Notes: generated by a model from the letters alone, not told the origin. A stretch of 16,115 nt of DNA from Actinomycetota bacterium (GCA_005888335.1 VAWY01000153.1:1-16115); one strand, 5' to 3'. Shown: positions 1 through 7,287, numbered from the stretch's first letter. Translations and numbers: made by a program.

Positions 1-56
1 ACCGGCGTGCGCGGTCTCCGCTTTGCGGCCGGTCCCGGCGCGTAGACGATCATCAC

Positions 57-1625
57 GTGCCGCGCGCACGGCCATCCACGGCTGCCGGTCGCGGGCTCGC
101 CGCCGCGATGCTCGCCGCTGCCGTCCTCGCCGCCCCGGCGCAGGCGGGCACGGTGACGACCCTGGTCAGCAGCTCCTCGCTCGACCTGAGCGGGTACCCC
201 GCGGCCGCCCAGCTCTCGGTCGAGCTCGTGCGCAAGGGGCCGCTGGGCGATGTGGTCATCGGGCACGCCGCTGGCACCGCAGACGCCGGCGGGGCACTCC
301 ACATCGGCGCCGGCGGAACATGTTGGAGCACGTTCACGCCCGAGATCCGCGCCGGCGACACCGTCCGCGTGTCGATGGGCAGCGTGACCGACAGCGCGGT
401 CGTCCCCGGGTTGACGGTGAACTGGCCGGGGCTGGCGACGGGGACCGGCACGCAGGTCACCGGCGACGCGCCCGACGGCCCCGTGAAGGCGGAGCTGCTC
501 GACGCCGGCGGCGCCACGATCGAGACGCAGGACTTGACCGCGGCGGCCGGGACGTGGACGGCGCCCTTCGCAGCGACGCTCGCGGCCGGAGCCCGGGCGA
601 CCGTCATCGACGCGGGCAACACCACTGTCGTCGAGAACCCGCTTCCGCCGCGCGCCGACTGCCCGCCGACGAGCCCCTTCAACGCCACCGCGGTGACAGC
701 GATCGACCCGGGCCACGTTGTCGCCGGGACCCCGACCATCAACGCCGCTGGGGCGGGCCAGAACCTCATCGTGCAGGGACCGGCGGGTGACGCTGCCCTC
801 ACTCTCACGGCCACCCTCAACGGCGGCGCCCCAGAGCCTGCCCCGGTGATCGGCGGCATCCTCACCGCCACCTTCCCCGCGGCCGACCTCGCCAAGCTGC
901 CCGACGGCCAGGTGACCGTCGGCGTGACCGGCGGCGTCGGCCTGACGATGACCAAGGACACCGTCGCTCCCGGCCCCCCGACGAGCACGCCGCCCCCGGG
1001 CCGGTACCTGACCGCGCCGTCCGTCACGCTCGCCCCGCCCGAGCCGGGCGCGCAGGTGCGCTACACGCTTGACGGGTCGGCCCCCGGCTTCGACAGCCCG
1101 ATCTACGCCGCGCCGATCCACGTCACCACCAACGAGACGATCCGCGCCTTCGCGGTCGACGCCGTCGGCAACCCCGGTCCCGTGGTCTCGCTGCCCTACC
1201 AGCTCGCGCCGGCCGGCGCGCCGCCCGGCATGCCGCCCGGCACCGTGCCCGACGGTACCGGCACGACGCCGGTCGCGCCGCCGCCGGCTGCGGCGCGCGT
1301 CGCCATCACGCTCGCCAAGCGCATCTCGCTGCCGCGCCTCAAGAGCCGCGGGCTGACCGCCACGGTCGAGCTCGGGCAGGGGACGACGGCGGTGCGCTTC
1401 ACGGTCTACCGGCGCGTGATCCGCCGCGGTCACCGCCGGCTGAAGCTGGTCGCCTCGGTCGTCCGCGTCCCCGGCCGCGCCGGGCGCTATCGCGTCAAGC
1501 TCAATCCGCGCGCCCTGGGTCTCACCCGCGAAGGGCTGTACCGGCTCAAGGTCGTGCCGGGGCTGAGCCGCGCCACCCTCGACGAATCCGCGATGCGGAC
1601 CGTCTGGTTGAGGATCGTCCGGTGA
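57..1625 (+). CDS. Exported protein with chitobiase-like (CHB_HEX_C/FN3_7) beta domain
   Basis: A secreted 522-residue protein of unknown role. The GTG start gives a basic N-terminus (residues 1-13) followed by an Ala-rich hydrophobic core ending in APAQA, a normal Sec signal peptide cleaved near residue 30. A later ATG at 108 would remove the basic part, so GTG 57 is preferred. There is no Shine-Dalgarno sequence, so the transcript may be leaderless. Residues about 31-310 are beta-rich and not recognised. Residues about 313-383 carry the signature of chitobiase/beta-hexosaminidase C-terminal domains: a YTLDGSAP segment, then S-P-I-Y and T-I-R-A-F-A-V-D-A-V-G-N. A Pro/Ala/Gly linker (384-415) leads to a C-terminal beta module (416-522) resembling the ends of the two other exported proteins in this window. 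There is no LPXTG motif or C-terminal membrane helix, so it is probably released or loosely wall-bound. The chitobiase domain is usually a structural or binding add-on, not a catalyst. Confidence 0.8.
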   Translation: MPRARPSTAAGRGLAAAMLAAAVLAAPAQAGTVTTLVSSSSLDLSGYPAAAQLSVELVRKGPLGDVVIGHAAGTADAGGALHIGAGGTCWSTFTPEIRAGDTVRVSMGSVTDSAVVPGLTVNWPGLATGTGTQVTGDAPDGPVKAELLDAGGATIETQDLTAAAGTWTAPFAATLAAGARATVIDAGNTTVVENPLPPRADCPPTSPFNATAVTAIDPGHVVAGTPTINAAGAGQNLIVQGPAGDAALTLTATLNGGAPEPAPVIGGILTATFPAADLAKLPDGQVTVGVTGGVGLTMTKDTVAPGPPTSTPPPGRYLTAPSVTLAPPEPGAQVRYTLDGSAPGFDSPIYAAPIHVTTNETIRAFAVDAVGNPGPVVSLPYQLAPAGAPPGMPPGTVPDGTGTTPVAPPPAAARVAITLAKRISLPRLKSRGLTATVELGQGTTAVRFTVYRRVIRRGHRRLKLVASVVRVPGRAGRYRVKLNPRALGLTREGLYRLKVVPGLSRATLDESAMRTVWLRIVR

Positions 1626-1653
1626 GTGTAGGCTCACGCCCGCCGCTCAAGCC

Positions 1654-1662
1654 AAGGAAAGG
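1654..1662 (+). promoter_or_regulatory. Shine-Dalgarno that sets the start of the first histidine kinase
   Basis: The purine run AAGGAAAGG sits 7 nt before GTG 1670. It favours that start over the more upstream GTG 1622, which overlaps the stop codon of the exported-protein gene but has no ribosome binding site and would add 16 low-complexity residues. Confidence 0.6.
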
Positions 1663-1669
1663 TGAGCAC

Positions 1670-2458
1670 GTGACTCGGCCCGAGGGCTCGAGAACCGAGC
1701 GCCGGGGGGTGGACCGGTCTTCCCGAAGCGCCGGCAGCGGCGAGGATCACCCGCGGCGGCCCGCCGCGCCGCCGGTCGCTCCCGAGCTCCCGGGCGCGCT
1801 GAGCGTCGCCGCGCACGACGTCGCCGAGGCGGTCCGCGTGGTCTCCGGTTACGCCGAGCTGCTCGCCGGCCACCTCGAGCCGAGCCTCGACGAGACCGCG
1901 CAGCGCTACCTCGACGGCGTGCGCGACGGGGTCGAGCACCTCGACGGCCTCCTGCGCGGGCTGCTCGCCTACGTGCGCGTCAACGTCGAGCCCGCCGACG
2001 TCGAGGAGGTCGCCCTCGCCGACGTGCTCGACGACGCGCTGCGCCCGCTGCGCGCCACGCTCGAGCGGCGCCGCGCGCGGATCGAGGGCGGCGAGCTGCC
2101 CACCGTGTGCGCCGACCCCGGGCGGCTGCGCGACGCGCTGCGCGCGCTCGTCGACAACGCGCTCGCCTTCGCCTCCGACGAGCCGCCCGTCATCGCGGTG
2201 AGCGCGCACCCCGACCCCGCCGGCTGGCGCGTCGACGTCCGCGACAACGGCATCGGCCTGCCGGCCGACGCGCGCGAGCGGGTGCTGCAGCCGTTCGAGC
2301 GCGCCCACCCCCGCTCGGTCGCCACCGGGCCCGGGCTCGGGCTCGCGATCGCGCGGCGCGGCATCGAGGGCGGCGGCGGGCGCCTCTGGCTCGACGCCGC
2401 CGACGGCGGCGGGACGGTCGCGCGCTTCACGATCCCCGACCGCCCGCCCCCGTCGTGA
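1670..2458 (+). CDS. Short cytosolic sensor-less histidine kinase (HisKA-HATPase_c)
   Basis: A 262-residue histidine kinase with no recognisable input domain. Residues 1-40 are charged and Pro-rich, probably disordered. The dimerisation/phosphoacceptor region (about 42-110) has an AHD motif with H49 as the expected phosphorylated His, but the usual Pro of the H-box (HDLREP in the second kinase here) is replaced (HDVAEAV). The ATP-binding domain (about 145-260) has the N-box Asn N163, the G1 box DNGIG from D192, and a Gly-rich G2 box (GPGLGLAI). There is no membrane segment, so it acts in the cytosol and probably takes its signal from another protein. Its last bases overlap the next gene as GTGA, which implies translational coupling, so the receiver-GGDEF-EAL protein is the likely phosphotransfer partner. 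It is paralogous to the kinase at 5482-6600: both share the VRVVSG/LRVVSG...AELL/F...LLAY(V/S)RV core. Confidence 0.85.
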   Translation: MTRPEGSRTERRGVDRSSRSAGSGEDHPRRPAAPPVAPELPGALSVAAHDVAEAVRVVSGYAELLAGHLEPSLDETAQRYLDGVRDGVEHLDGLLRGLLAYVRVNVEPADVEEVALADVLDDALRPLRATLERRRARIEGGELPTVCADPGRLRDALRALVDNALAFASDEPPVIAVSAHPDPAGWRVDVRDNGIGLPADARERVLQPFERAHPRSVATGPGLGLAIARRGIEGGGGRLWLDAADGGGTVARFTIPDRPPPS

Positions 2459-4275
2459 CCCCCGACCACGAGCACGAGTTCGACCCGCTGCGCTCGGGCG
2501 CGCTGATCGCCCGCCGCGCGCGCCGCCCCGGCACGGTCGGCGGGCGGTTCGCCCGGCGCGTCGACCTCCTGCTCGTCGAGGACGATCCCTCCTACGGCGA
2601 CCTGCTCGCCGAGCAGATGCGCTACGCCTGGGGCGACGCCTTCGCGCTGCGCCGCTGCGACACGCTCGACGCGGCGCTGCGCATCGTCCGCGACGTCCCG
2701 CCCGATTGCGTGCTGCTCGATCTGCGGCTGCCCGACAGCCGCGGCCTGGAGTCGATCGGCGCGCTGCGCGACGCCGACCCGGACGTGCCGATCGTCGTGC
2801 TCACGTCGCTCGACGACGAGATCGCCGGGCTCGAGGCGATGCAGGCCGGCGCGCAGGACTACCTGCTCAAGTCCGAGTCCGACGGCCAGCTCATCGGCCG
2901 CGCCGTCCGCTACGCCGTCGAGCGCGCGCGCTTCGAGCGCCAGCTCGACTACCAGGCCCTGCACGACTCGCTGACCGGCCTGCCCAACCGGCTGCTGCTG
3001 CTCGACCACCTCGAGCTGGCGCTGCGCCGCGCCGAGGGCACGAAGGCGAGCGTGGCCGCGCTGTTCGTCGACATCGACCGCTTCAAGCTCATCAACGACA
3101 GCCTTGGCCACGGCGCCGGCGATCGGATCCTCATCGAGACCGCCCAGGCGCTCGAGGCGATGATGCGCCCGGGCGACACGGTCGGGCGCTTCGGCGGCGA
3201 CCAGTTCGCCCTCGTGTGCGACGGCGTCGGCGGCGAGCACGACGTCGGCCAGATTGCCGAGCGCATCGCGCAGGCGCTCGCGGATCCGGTGGTCGTCGCG
3301 GGCCGCGAGGTCTTCGTCTCGGCGAGCATCGGCATCGCGCTGTCGCGCCACGGCGGCCCGGACCGCGCCGAGGACCTGGTGCGCAGCGCGGAGGTCGCGC
3401 TCGACCGCGCCAAGGAGCACGGCGGGTCGCGCTGGGAGCTCTTCGACTCCGACATGCAGCGCCGCGCGCTGCGCCGCCTGGAGATGGAGCACGACCTCTA
3501 CCGCGCGATCGAGCGCGACGAGCTGCGACTCCTGTACCAGCCGCAGGTCAGCTGCACCGACGGCCTGTTGGCGGGCGTCGAGGCGCTCGTGCGCTGGGAC
3601 CACCCGACGCGCGGGCTGATCGGCCCGCTCGAGTTCGTGCCGCTCGCCGAGGAGACGGGCCTGATCACCGCGATCGGCGGCTGGGTGCTCGAGGAGGCAT
3701 GCCGCCAGAGCCACCGCTGGAGCGAGCAGCGCCCCGAAGCCGGCCTCAAGGTCTCGGTCAACCTCTCCGTCCTGCAGCTCACGCAGCCTGACCTCGTCGA
3801 CGCCGTCACGTCGGTGCTCACCACGTCCGGCGTCGACCCGGCGGAGCTCTGCTTCGAGGTGACCGAGACGACCATGATGCGCGACCCCGGCGCCACGCTG
3901 GCGACGCTTGTCGAGCTCAAGCGCCTGGGCGTCCAGGTCGGCATCGACGACTTCGGCACCGGCTACTCGTCGCTGGCCTACCTCAGCCGCCTGCCGATCG
4001 ACCTGCTGAAGATCGACCGCTCGTTCATCGTCAACCTCGACGAGCCCGACAACGAGCGCATCGTCTCAGCGCTCATCAGCCTGTCGCACGCGCTCGGCCT
4101 GACGGTGGTCGCCGAGGGCGTCGAGCGCCCGCACCACGTCGCCGCGCTGACCGGGCTCGGATGCGACCTCGCGCAAGGCTTTCTGTTCGGAAAGGCGCTG
4201 CCAGCGGCCGAGATTTCTGGTTTTCTCGACGAGACCGGACAGATGTTGGATGCGTCGCGCCGCCAGGACCGTTGA
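2455..4275 (+). CDS. Response regulator with REC-GGDEF(GGDQF)-EAL: c-di-GMP turnover protein
   Basis: A 606-residue cytosolic regulator of cyclic-di-GMP. GTG 2455 overlaps the kinase stop codon; residues 1-35 are an unstructured lead. The receiver domain (about 36-155) has the acidic pocket E42-D43-D44, phospho-acceptor D89 and Lys K139. The GGDEF domain (about 165-330) keeps the metal-binding D206, the substrate-binding N214-D215 and the product-inhibition site R238-x-x-D241, but the signature is GGDQF (247-251), with Gln for the catalytic-loop Glu. The EAL domain (about 345-590) is intact: E376-A-L, the V-N-L-S Asn, the F-E-V-T-E Glu, D498-D499-F-G-T-G, the L-K-I-D Lys, A-E-G-V-E and the final Q-G-F. 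It should therefore hydrolyse c-di-GMP to pGpG. Cyclase activity is doubtful because of the Glu-to-Gln change; the GGDQF domain may instead bind GTP and regulate the EAL domain. Phosphorylation by the upstream kinase is inferred from coupling. Confidence 0.9.
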   Translation: MTPDHEHEFDPLRSGALIARRARRPGTVGGRFARRVDLLLVEDDPSYGDLLAEQMRYAWGDAFALRRCDTLDAALRIVRDVPPDCVLLDLRLPDSRGLESIGALRDADPDVPIVVLTSLDDEIAGLEAMQAGAQDYLLKSESDGQLIGRAVRYAVERARFERQLDYQALHDSLTGLPNRLLLLDHLELALRRAEGTKASVAALFVDIDRFKLINDSLGHGAGDRILIETAQALEAMMRPGDTVGRFGGDQFALVCDGVGGEHDVGQIAERIAQALADPVVVAGREVFVSASIGIALSRHGGPDRAEDLVRSAEVALDRAKEHGGSRWELFDSDMQRRALRRLEMEHDLYRAIERDELRLLYQPQVSCTDGLLAGVEALVRWDHPTRGLIGPLEFVPLAEETGLITAIGGWVLEEACRQSHRWSEQRPEAGLKVSVNLSVLQLTQPDLVDAVTSVLTTSGVDPAELCFEVTETTMMRDPGATLATLVELKRLGVQVGIDDFGTGYSSLAYLSRLPIDLLKIDRSFIVNLDEPDNERIVSALISLSHALGLTVVAEGVERPHHVAALTGLGCDLAQGFLFGKALPAAEISGFLDETGQMLDASRRQDR

Positions 4276-4301
4276 CACGGGCCTAACGACTCGGGGAGAC
4301 T
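4272..4301 (+). promoter_or_regulatory. Candidate promoter of the LuxR-type regulator
   Basis: TTGACA (4272-4277) overlaps the stop codon of the preceding gene. GAGACT (4296-4301) lies 18 bp downstream and shares the -AnACT form of the other putative -10 boxes in this window. Transcription would begin near 4308, giving a leader of about 25 nt that contains the GGGGGG ribosome binding site at 4322-4327. The -10 match is weak. Confidence 0.35.
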
Positions 4302-4332
4302 CGTCACCTAGGGCGCTTCCTGGGGGGACCGC

Positions 4333-4974
4333 ATGAAGATCAGAATCCTGCTCATCGACGACTTTCCACTGATCCGCGAAGGCTTCGCGGCAGCGCTGGA
4401 GGCGGATCCGGGTCTGACGATCGTGGGTCAGGCCGACAACGGCGAGGACGGCCTGCGCCTGGCGCGCGAGCTGCAGCCCGACGTGGTGATCCTCGACCTG
4501 CGGATGCCTGAGATGGGCGGCATGACGGTGCTCGAGCGTCTGCGCAGCGAGTCCCCCGAGACGAAGGTCCTGGTCGTGACGGCGACCGAGAAGGCGCAGC
4601 CGCTGCTCGACGCGGTGGCCGCCGGCGCCGCCGGCTACCTGACCAAGCGCTCCACACGCGAGGAGCTGCGCCAGGCGGTCATCACGGTCTACGGCGGCGG
4701 GTCGGTCATCTCGCCGATGCTGGCGGGGCACCTGCTCAAGGAGTACTCGCGCGCGTCGCGCGGCGAGGCCTCCAACGTCCGCCCGCTGCTGGGCGAGCGC
4801 GAGCACGAGATCCTGCGGCTGGTCGCGGGCGGGTGCACCGACAAGGAGATCGCCGAGCGGCTGTACATCTCGCCGCGGACCGTGCAGAACCATCTGACCC
4901 GCATCCGGGAGAAGACGGGCCTGCGCCGCCGCGCCGAGCTGACGCGCTGGGCGATGGAGCACGCGCTGACCTAG
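4333..4974 (+). CDS. NarL/FixJ-family response regulator (REC-LuxR HTH)
   Basis: A 213-residue DNA-binding response regulator. The receiver domain (1-120) has the acidic pair D9-D10, phospho-acceptor D55 in the ILDLRMP segment, T83 and K105. The C-terminal LuxR-type helix-turn-helix (about 148-205) has the typical L-x-x-R-E-x-E-I-L start, the K-E-I-A-x-x-L scaffold helix and the S-x-R-T-V-x-x-H recognition helix. Length is normal for the family and all key residues are present, so it should be a phosphorylation-controlled transcription factor. The ATG is preceded by GGGGGG with a 5-nt gap. It lies 57 nt after the GGDEF/EAL gene, has its own candidate promoter, and is followed by a palindromic terminator, so it is probably a separate unit. 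The partner kinase could be either kinase in the window; the C-terminal receiver of the 7288-8661 protein is of the same NarL-like type. Confidence 0.92.
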   Translation: MKIRILLIDDFPLIREGFAAALEADPGLTIVGQADNGEDGLRLARELQPDVVILDLRMPEMGGMTVLERLRSESPETKVLVVTATEKAQPLLDAVAAGAAGYLTKRSTREELRQAVITVYGGGSVISPMLAGHLLKEYSRASRGEASNVRPLLGEREHEILRLVAGGCTDKEIAERLYISPRTVQNHLTRIREKTGLRRRAELTRWAMEHALT

Positions 4975-4985
4975 GTCGCAATCGC

Positions 4986-5005
4986 GGCTGCGGGCGCCCG
5001 CAGCC
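4986..5005 (+). terminator. Perfect 20-bp palindrome after the LuxR-type regulator
   Basis: GGCTGCGGGC (4986-4995) is immediately followed by its exact reverse complement (4996-5005), 11 nt after the stop codon. As RNA it folds into an 8-bp GC-rich stem with a 4-nt loop. There is no clear T-tract, as is common in high-GC actinobacteria. A second, shorter palindrome (GACCTAGGTC, 4968-4977) spans the stop codon itself. Confidence 0.55.
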
Positions 5006-5060
5006 AGGTTGCGCGGTTGACGCAGTGCACGACACGCGGTTCTCCCGTTCCCGGCTCGCC

Positions 5061-5066
5061 CATACT
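5061..5066 (+). promoter_or_regulatory. Candidate -10 box (CATACT) for a leaderless transcript
   Basis: CATACT ends 7 nt before the ATG at 5074, so transcription would begin at or next to the start codon. The gene has no Shine-Dalgarno sequence, which fits a leaderless mRNA. No good -35 box is visible. The 9-mer CATACTCGG recurs at 8667 before another gene. Confidence 0.4.
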
Positions 5067-5073
5067 CGGCTGC

Positions 5074-5415
5074 ATGCTCGATTCCGGCATCAGCGTCCTC
5101 GTCCTCTACGAGAACTTCGCGGTGGGCGCTGCCATCCTGCGACGCCTGCTCGACCTGCCGATGGTCCACATGGTGCGGGCCGAGAGCGTGTCGGCCTGCG
5201 AGGGCGCGTATGACGTCGTCGTCCTGTGCCCGTACCTGCGCGAGCACCGTCGCTCCGAGGTGTTGCGCCGCTGGGCCGCGAACGGCAGCACGCCCGTCAT
5301 CGAGCTGCAGGACGTCGGCGGCGGGGCGGCGGCGACGATGGTCTCCGGGCACGCCGACAGCGGGCCGGCGCACACGGTCCTGTCCGCGCTGCGGCTCGAT
5401 GCCGCCGCGGCCTGA
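5074..5415 (+). CDS. Small protein resembling a degenerate (pseudo-) receiver domain
   Basis: A 113-residue protein not assigned to a named family. The ATG at 5074 is chosen over TTG 5017 because the conserved-looking core starts here and a CATACT box lies at the right distance for leaderless expression. Its pattern resembles the first four strands of a receiver fold: strand ISVLVLY (6-12), helix FAVGAAILRRLLD (15-27), strand VHMVRAES (31-38), strand YDVVVL (46-51), helix around residues 57-69, strand TPVIELQD (73-80). The usual Asp pair after strand 1 is Y12-E13-N14, and the phospho-acceptor position holds C52-P53. The end (about 84-113) is Ala-rich and does not supply a clear fifth strand and Lys. 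It cannot be phosphorylated in the usual way. Its place between a response regulator and a PAS histidine kinase suggests a signalling role, but this is inference; an unrelated alpha/beta fold is possible. Confidence 0.6.
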   Translation: MLDSGISVLVLYENFAVGAAILRRLLDLPMVHMVRAESVSACEGAYDVVVLCPYLREHRRSEVLRRWAANGSTPVIELQDVGGGAAATMVSGHADSGPAHTVLSALRLDAAAA

Positions 5416-5442
5416 GCCCTCCAGGGGCTCGCACGGATCGCC

Positions 5443-5448
5443 GATACT
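5443..5448 (+). promoter_or_regulatory. Candidate -10 box (GATACT) of the PAS kinase
   Basis: GATACT lies 34 nt before the chosen ATG (5482). Transcription would start near 5455, inside the palindrome at 5449-5464. No convincing -35 box is visible. The hexamer resembles the CATACT boxes at 5061 and 8667. Confidence 0.4.
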
Positions 5449-5474
5449 TGACGCCACGGCGTCAGTTTGACGCC
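5448..5474 (+). promoter_or_regulatory. Candidate operator: three TTGACGCC half-sites
   Basis: TTGACGCC occurs at 5448-5455 and again at 5467-5474 (19 nt apart). Between them GGCGTCA (5458-5464) is the exact reverse complement of TGACGCC (5449-5455), so the first two half-sites form a perfect 7+7 palindrome with a 2-nt centre. The cluster touches the -10 box and covers the predicted transcription start, an ideal place for a repressor or autoregulator. The binding protein is unknown. Confidence 0.45.
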
Positions 5475-5481
5475 TCGCCCC

Positions 5482-6600
5482 ATGCACCCCGTTTCCGAAC
5501 ACCGTCCCAGGCAGGACGAGGAGCGCGAGCTCCTCGCCGCGGTCGTCGACCACGTCGGCCCGCTGATGGTGCTCGAGCCCGATGGCAAGATCGTGCGCTT
5601 CAACCGGGCGGCCGAGCGGCTGACCGGCCGCGAGGCCGCCGAGGCGGTCGGGCGCAACCTCTTCGAGAGCGGGCTCATCCCCGCCGAGCAGCTGGCCGAG
5701 GTGCACCGCGCCTTCACCGTGACGAAGGCCGAGCGCCGCCAGGAGCGCGCGCTGACGTGGTACGAGACGCCCGACGGCCGGCGCCTGATCGGCTGGCGCG
5801 GGACCGCGATCGCCGGCGAGGACGGGCACGTCCACCACGTCGTCGTCGAGGGCCTCGACCTCACCGAGGCGCACGAGGCCCGCGTCGAAGCCGAGAACCG
5901 CGCCGCTGAGCTCGAGGGCGCCAACGAGGAGCTCACCCAGTTCGCGTCGATCGTCTCGCACGACCTGCGCGAGCCGCTGCGCGTCGTGAGCGGCGTCGCC
6001 GAGCTGTTCGAGTCGCGCTACGCGGGCGACCTCGACGAGTCGGCCGAGCGCCTGCTCGCCGCGCTGACGCGCTCGACGGAGCGCATGAGCGCGCTGCTCG
6101 ACGGCCTGCTCGCCTACTCGCGCGTCGGGCGCATCGAGGAGTGGCGCGCGATCGACGTCGGCGAGCTGCTGAGCGAGGTGCTCGAGGGCCTGGGCGAGCA
6201 GGTCGCCGAGTCGGGCGGGCAGGTGCTCGCCGCCGATCTGCCCACCGTCCACGGCGACTGGGTGCAGCTCGCCCAGCTGTTCCAGAACCTCATCGCCAAC
6301 GCGCTGAAGTTCCGCGGCGAGCCCGCCCCGCGCATCGAGATCCGCGCGCGCAGCGAGGGCGAGCACTGGCACTTCGAGATCGCCGACAACGGCATCGGCA
6401 TCGACCCGCGCAACCGCGAGCGGGTCTTCGAGATGTTCCAGCGCCTGCACACCCGCGACGCGTATCCCGGCACCGGCGTCGGCCTGGCCATCGTCAAGAA
6501 GATCGTCGAGCGCCACGGCGGGCGCATATGGGTCGAGCCCGGCGCCGAGCGCGGCACCGTCTTTCACTTCACGGTCGCCGACGGGGCAGGCGCGCCGTGA
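5482..6600 (+). CDS. PAS-domain histidine kinase (PAS-HisKA-HATPase_c)
   Basis: A 372-residue cytosolic hybrid-less sensor kinase. A PAS domain (about 18-125; LEPDGKIVRFNRAAERLTG is typical) is joined by a coiled-coil helix (about 130-155) to the HisKA domain with the H-box SHDLREPLR (phospho-acceptor H160). The ATP-binding domain (about 245-365) has the N-box N273, G1 box DNGIGI from D302, an F-box (VFEMFQRLH) and G2 box GTGVGLAI from G330. All catalytic motifs are present and there is no membrane segment, so it senses an internal signal through PAS. ATG 5482 is preferred to TTG 5467, which lies inside the repeated operator-like sequence; neither has a good ribosome binding site. Its stop codon overlaps the next start (GTGA), coupling it to the damaged REC-GGDEF-EAL gene. 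The HisKA core is paralogous to that of the kinase at 1670-2458. Confidence 0.9.
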   Translation: MHPVSEHRPRQDEERELLAAVVDHVGPLMVLEPDGKIVRFNRAAERLTGREAAEAVGRNLFESGLIPAEQLAEVHRAFTVTKAERRQERALTWYETPDGRRLIGWRGTAIAGEDGHVHHVVVEGLDLTEAHEARVEAENRAAELEGANEELTQFASIVSHDLREPLRVVSGVAELFESRYAGDLDESAERLLAALTRSTERMSALLDGLLAYSRVGRIEEWRAIDVGELLSEVLEGLGEQVAESGGQVLAADLPTVHGDWVQLAQLFQNLIANALKFRGEPAPRIEIRARSEGEHWHFEIADNGIGIDPRNRERVFEMFQRLHTRDAYPGTGVGLAIVKKIVERHGGRIWVEPGAERGTVFHFTVADGAGAP

Positions 6601-7242
6601 CCGAGGCGCTGCGGCTGCTCGTCGTCGAGGACAGCCCCGGCGACGCGCTGCTGATCACCGAGCAGCTCTCCGACAGCTCGCTGGGCGCGTTCGAGGTCAT
6701 CCACGTCGAGTCGGTCGCCGAGGCGTGCCAGCACCTCGAGGAGCGCGTCGCCGACTGCGTGCTGCTCGACGTCAGCCTGCCGGACATGCGCGGCCTCGAC
6801 GCGCTGGTCGAGATCCGCCGCACCGCGCCCGAGGCGCCGGTCATCGTGCTCGTCAGCTCCGGCGACGAGGCGACCGGCAGCATGGTCGCCAAGCACGGTG
6901 CGCAGGACTTCGTCGTCAAGGGCCGCACGAGCTCGGCCGCGCTCGCCCGCGCGGTCCGCGACGCGATCGAGCGCACGCAGGACGAGCTCGGCCTCGGCGT
7001 GCTCGGCACGCACGACGTCCTGACCGCGCTGCCCAACCGCACGCTGCTGCTCGACCGCATCAAGCAGGCCTCCAAGCGTGCGCGCCGCCGGGGGACGTCG
7101 CTGGCCATCGGGCTGCTCGCGCTCGACCGCGCCGGCCTGCGCGCCGAGCGCGTCGGCGACCGCGGCTTCGACCGGCTCGTCGTCGAGGTAGCGCGCCGGC
7201 TGTCGGCCGCGCTGCGCCCGAGCGACACCGTGGCGCGTCGCC
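6597..7242 (+). pseudogene. N-terminal part of a broken REC-GGDEF-EAL-REC gene
   Basis: GTG 6597 overlaps the kinase stop codon. The receiver domain (about 5-120) is normal: E12-D13, phospho-acceptor D58 and K108. The following GGDEF domain starts well (HDVLTALPNRTLLLDRI) but is degenerate: the metal Asp is Ala, the substrate Asn-Asp pair is Ala-Glu, and only the RxxD inhibition site (RPSD) is kept. After SDTVAR the expected GG(D/E)EF motif is absent, and homology resumes in the +1 frame as VAEDLASEQAAENIAER. Between the DTV and IAER codons this gene has 43 nt and the paralog at 2455-4275 has 69 nt, so 26 nt are missing. This moves the EAL and second receiver domains out of frame. The end given here (7242) is the approximate junction; the frame itself stays open, by high GC alone, until 9008. 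A sequencing or assembly error cannot be excluded. Confidence 0.75.
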
Positions 7243-7287
7243 GAGGACCTCGCCTCCGAGCAGGCGGCCGAGAACATCGCCGAGCGC

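Noticed and set aside
1622..1669. GTG 1622 as start of the first kinase, overlapping the previous stop
   Set aside because: GTG 1670 has a good ribosome binding site at the right distance, and the extra 16 residues show no conserved feature.
5017..5022. TTGACG as a -35 box for the 5074 gene
   Set aside because: It is 38 bp from the CATACT box, far beyond any usable spacing, and no other -10 box fits it.
4066..6567. 833-residue open frame on the minus strand, and similar long ones at 1969-3714 (-) and 12125-13993 (+)
   Set aside because: They lie antisense to genes with clear catalytic motifs and are Arg/Ala/Asp-rich translations without domains. Long antisense frames are expected in DNA of this GC content.
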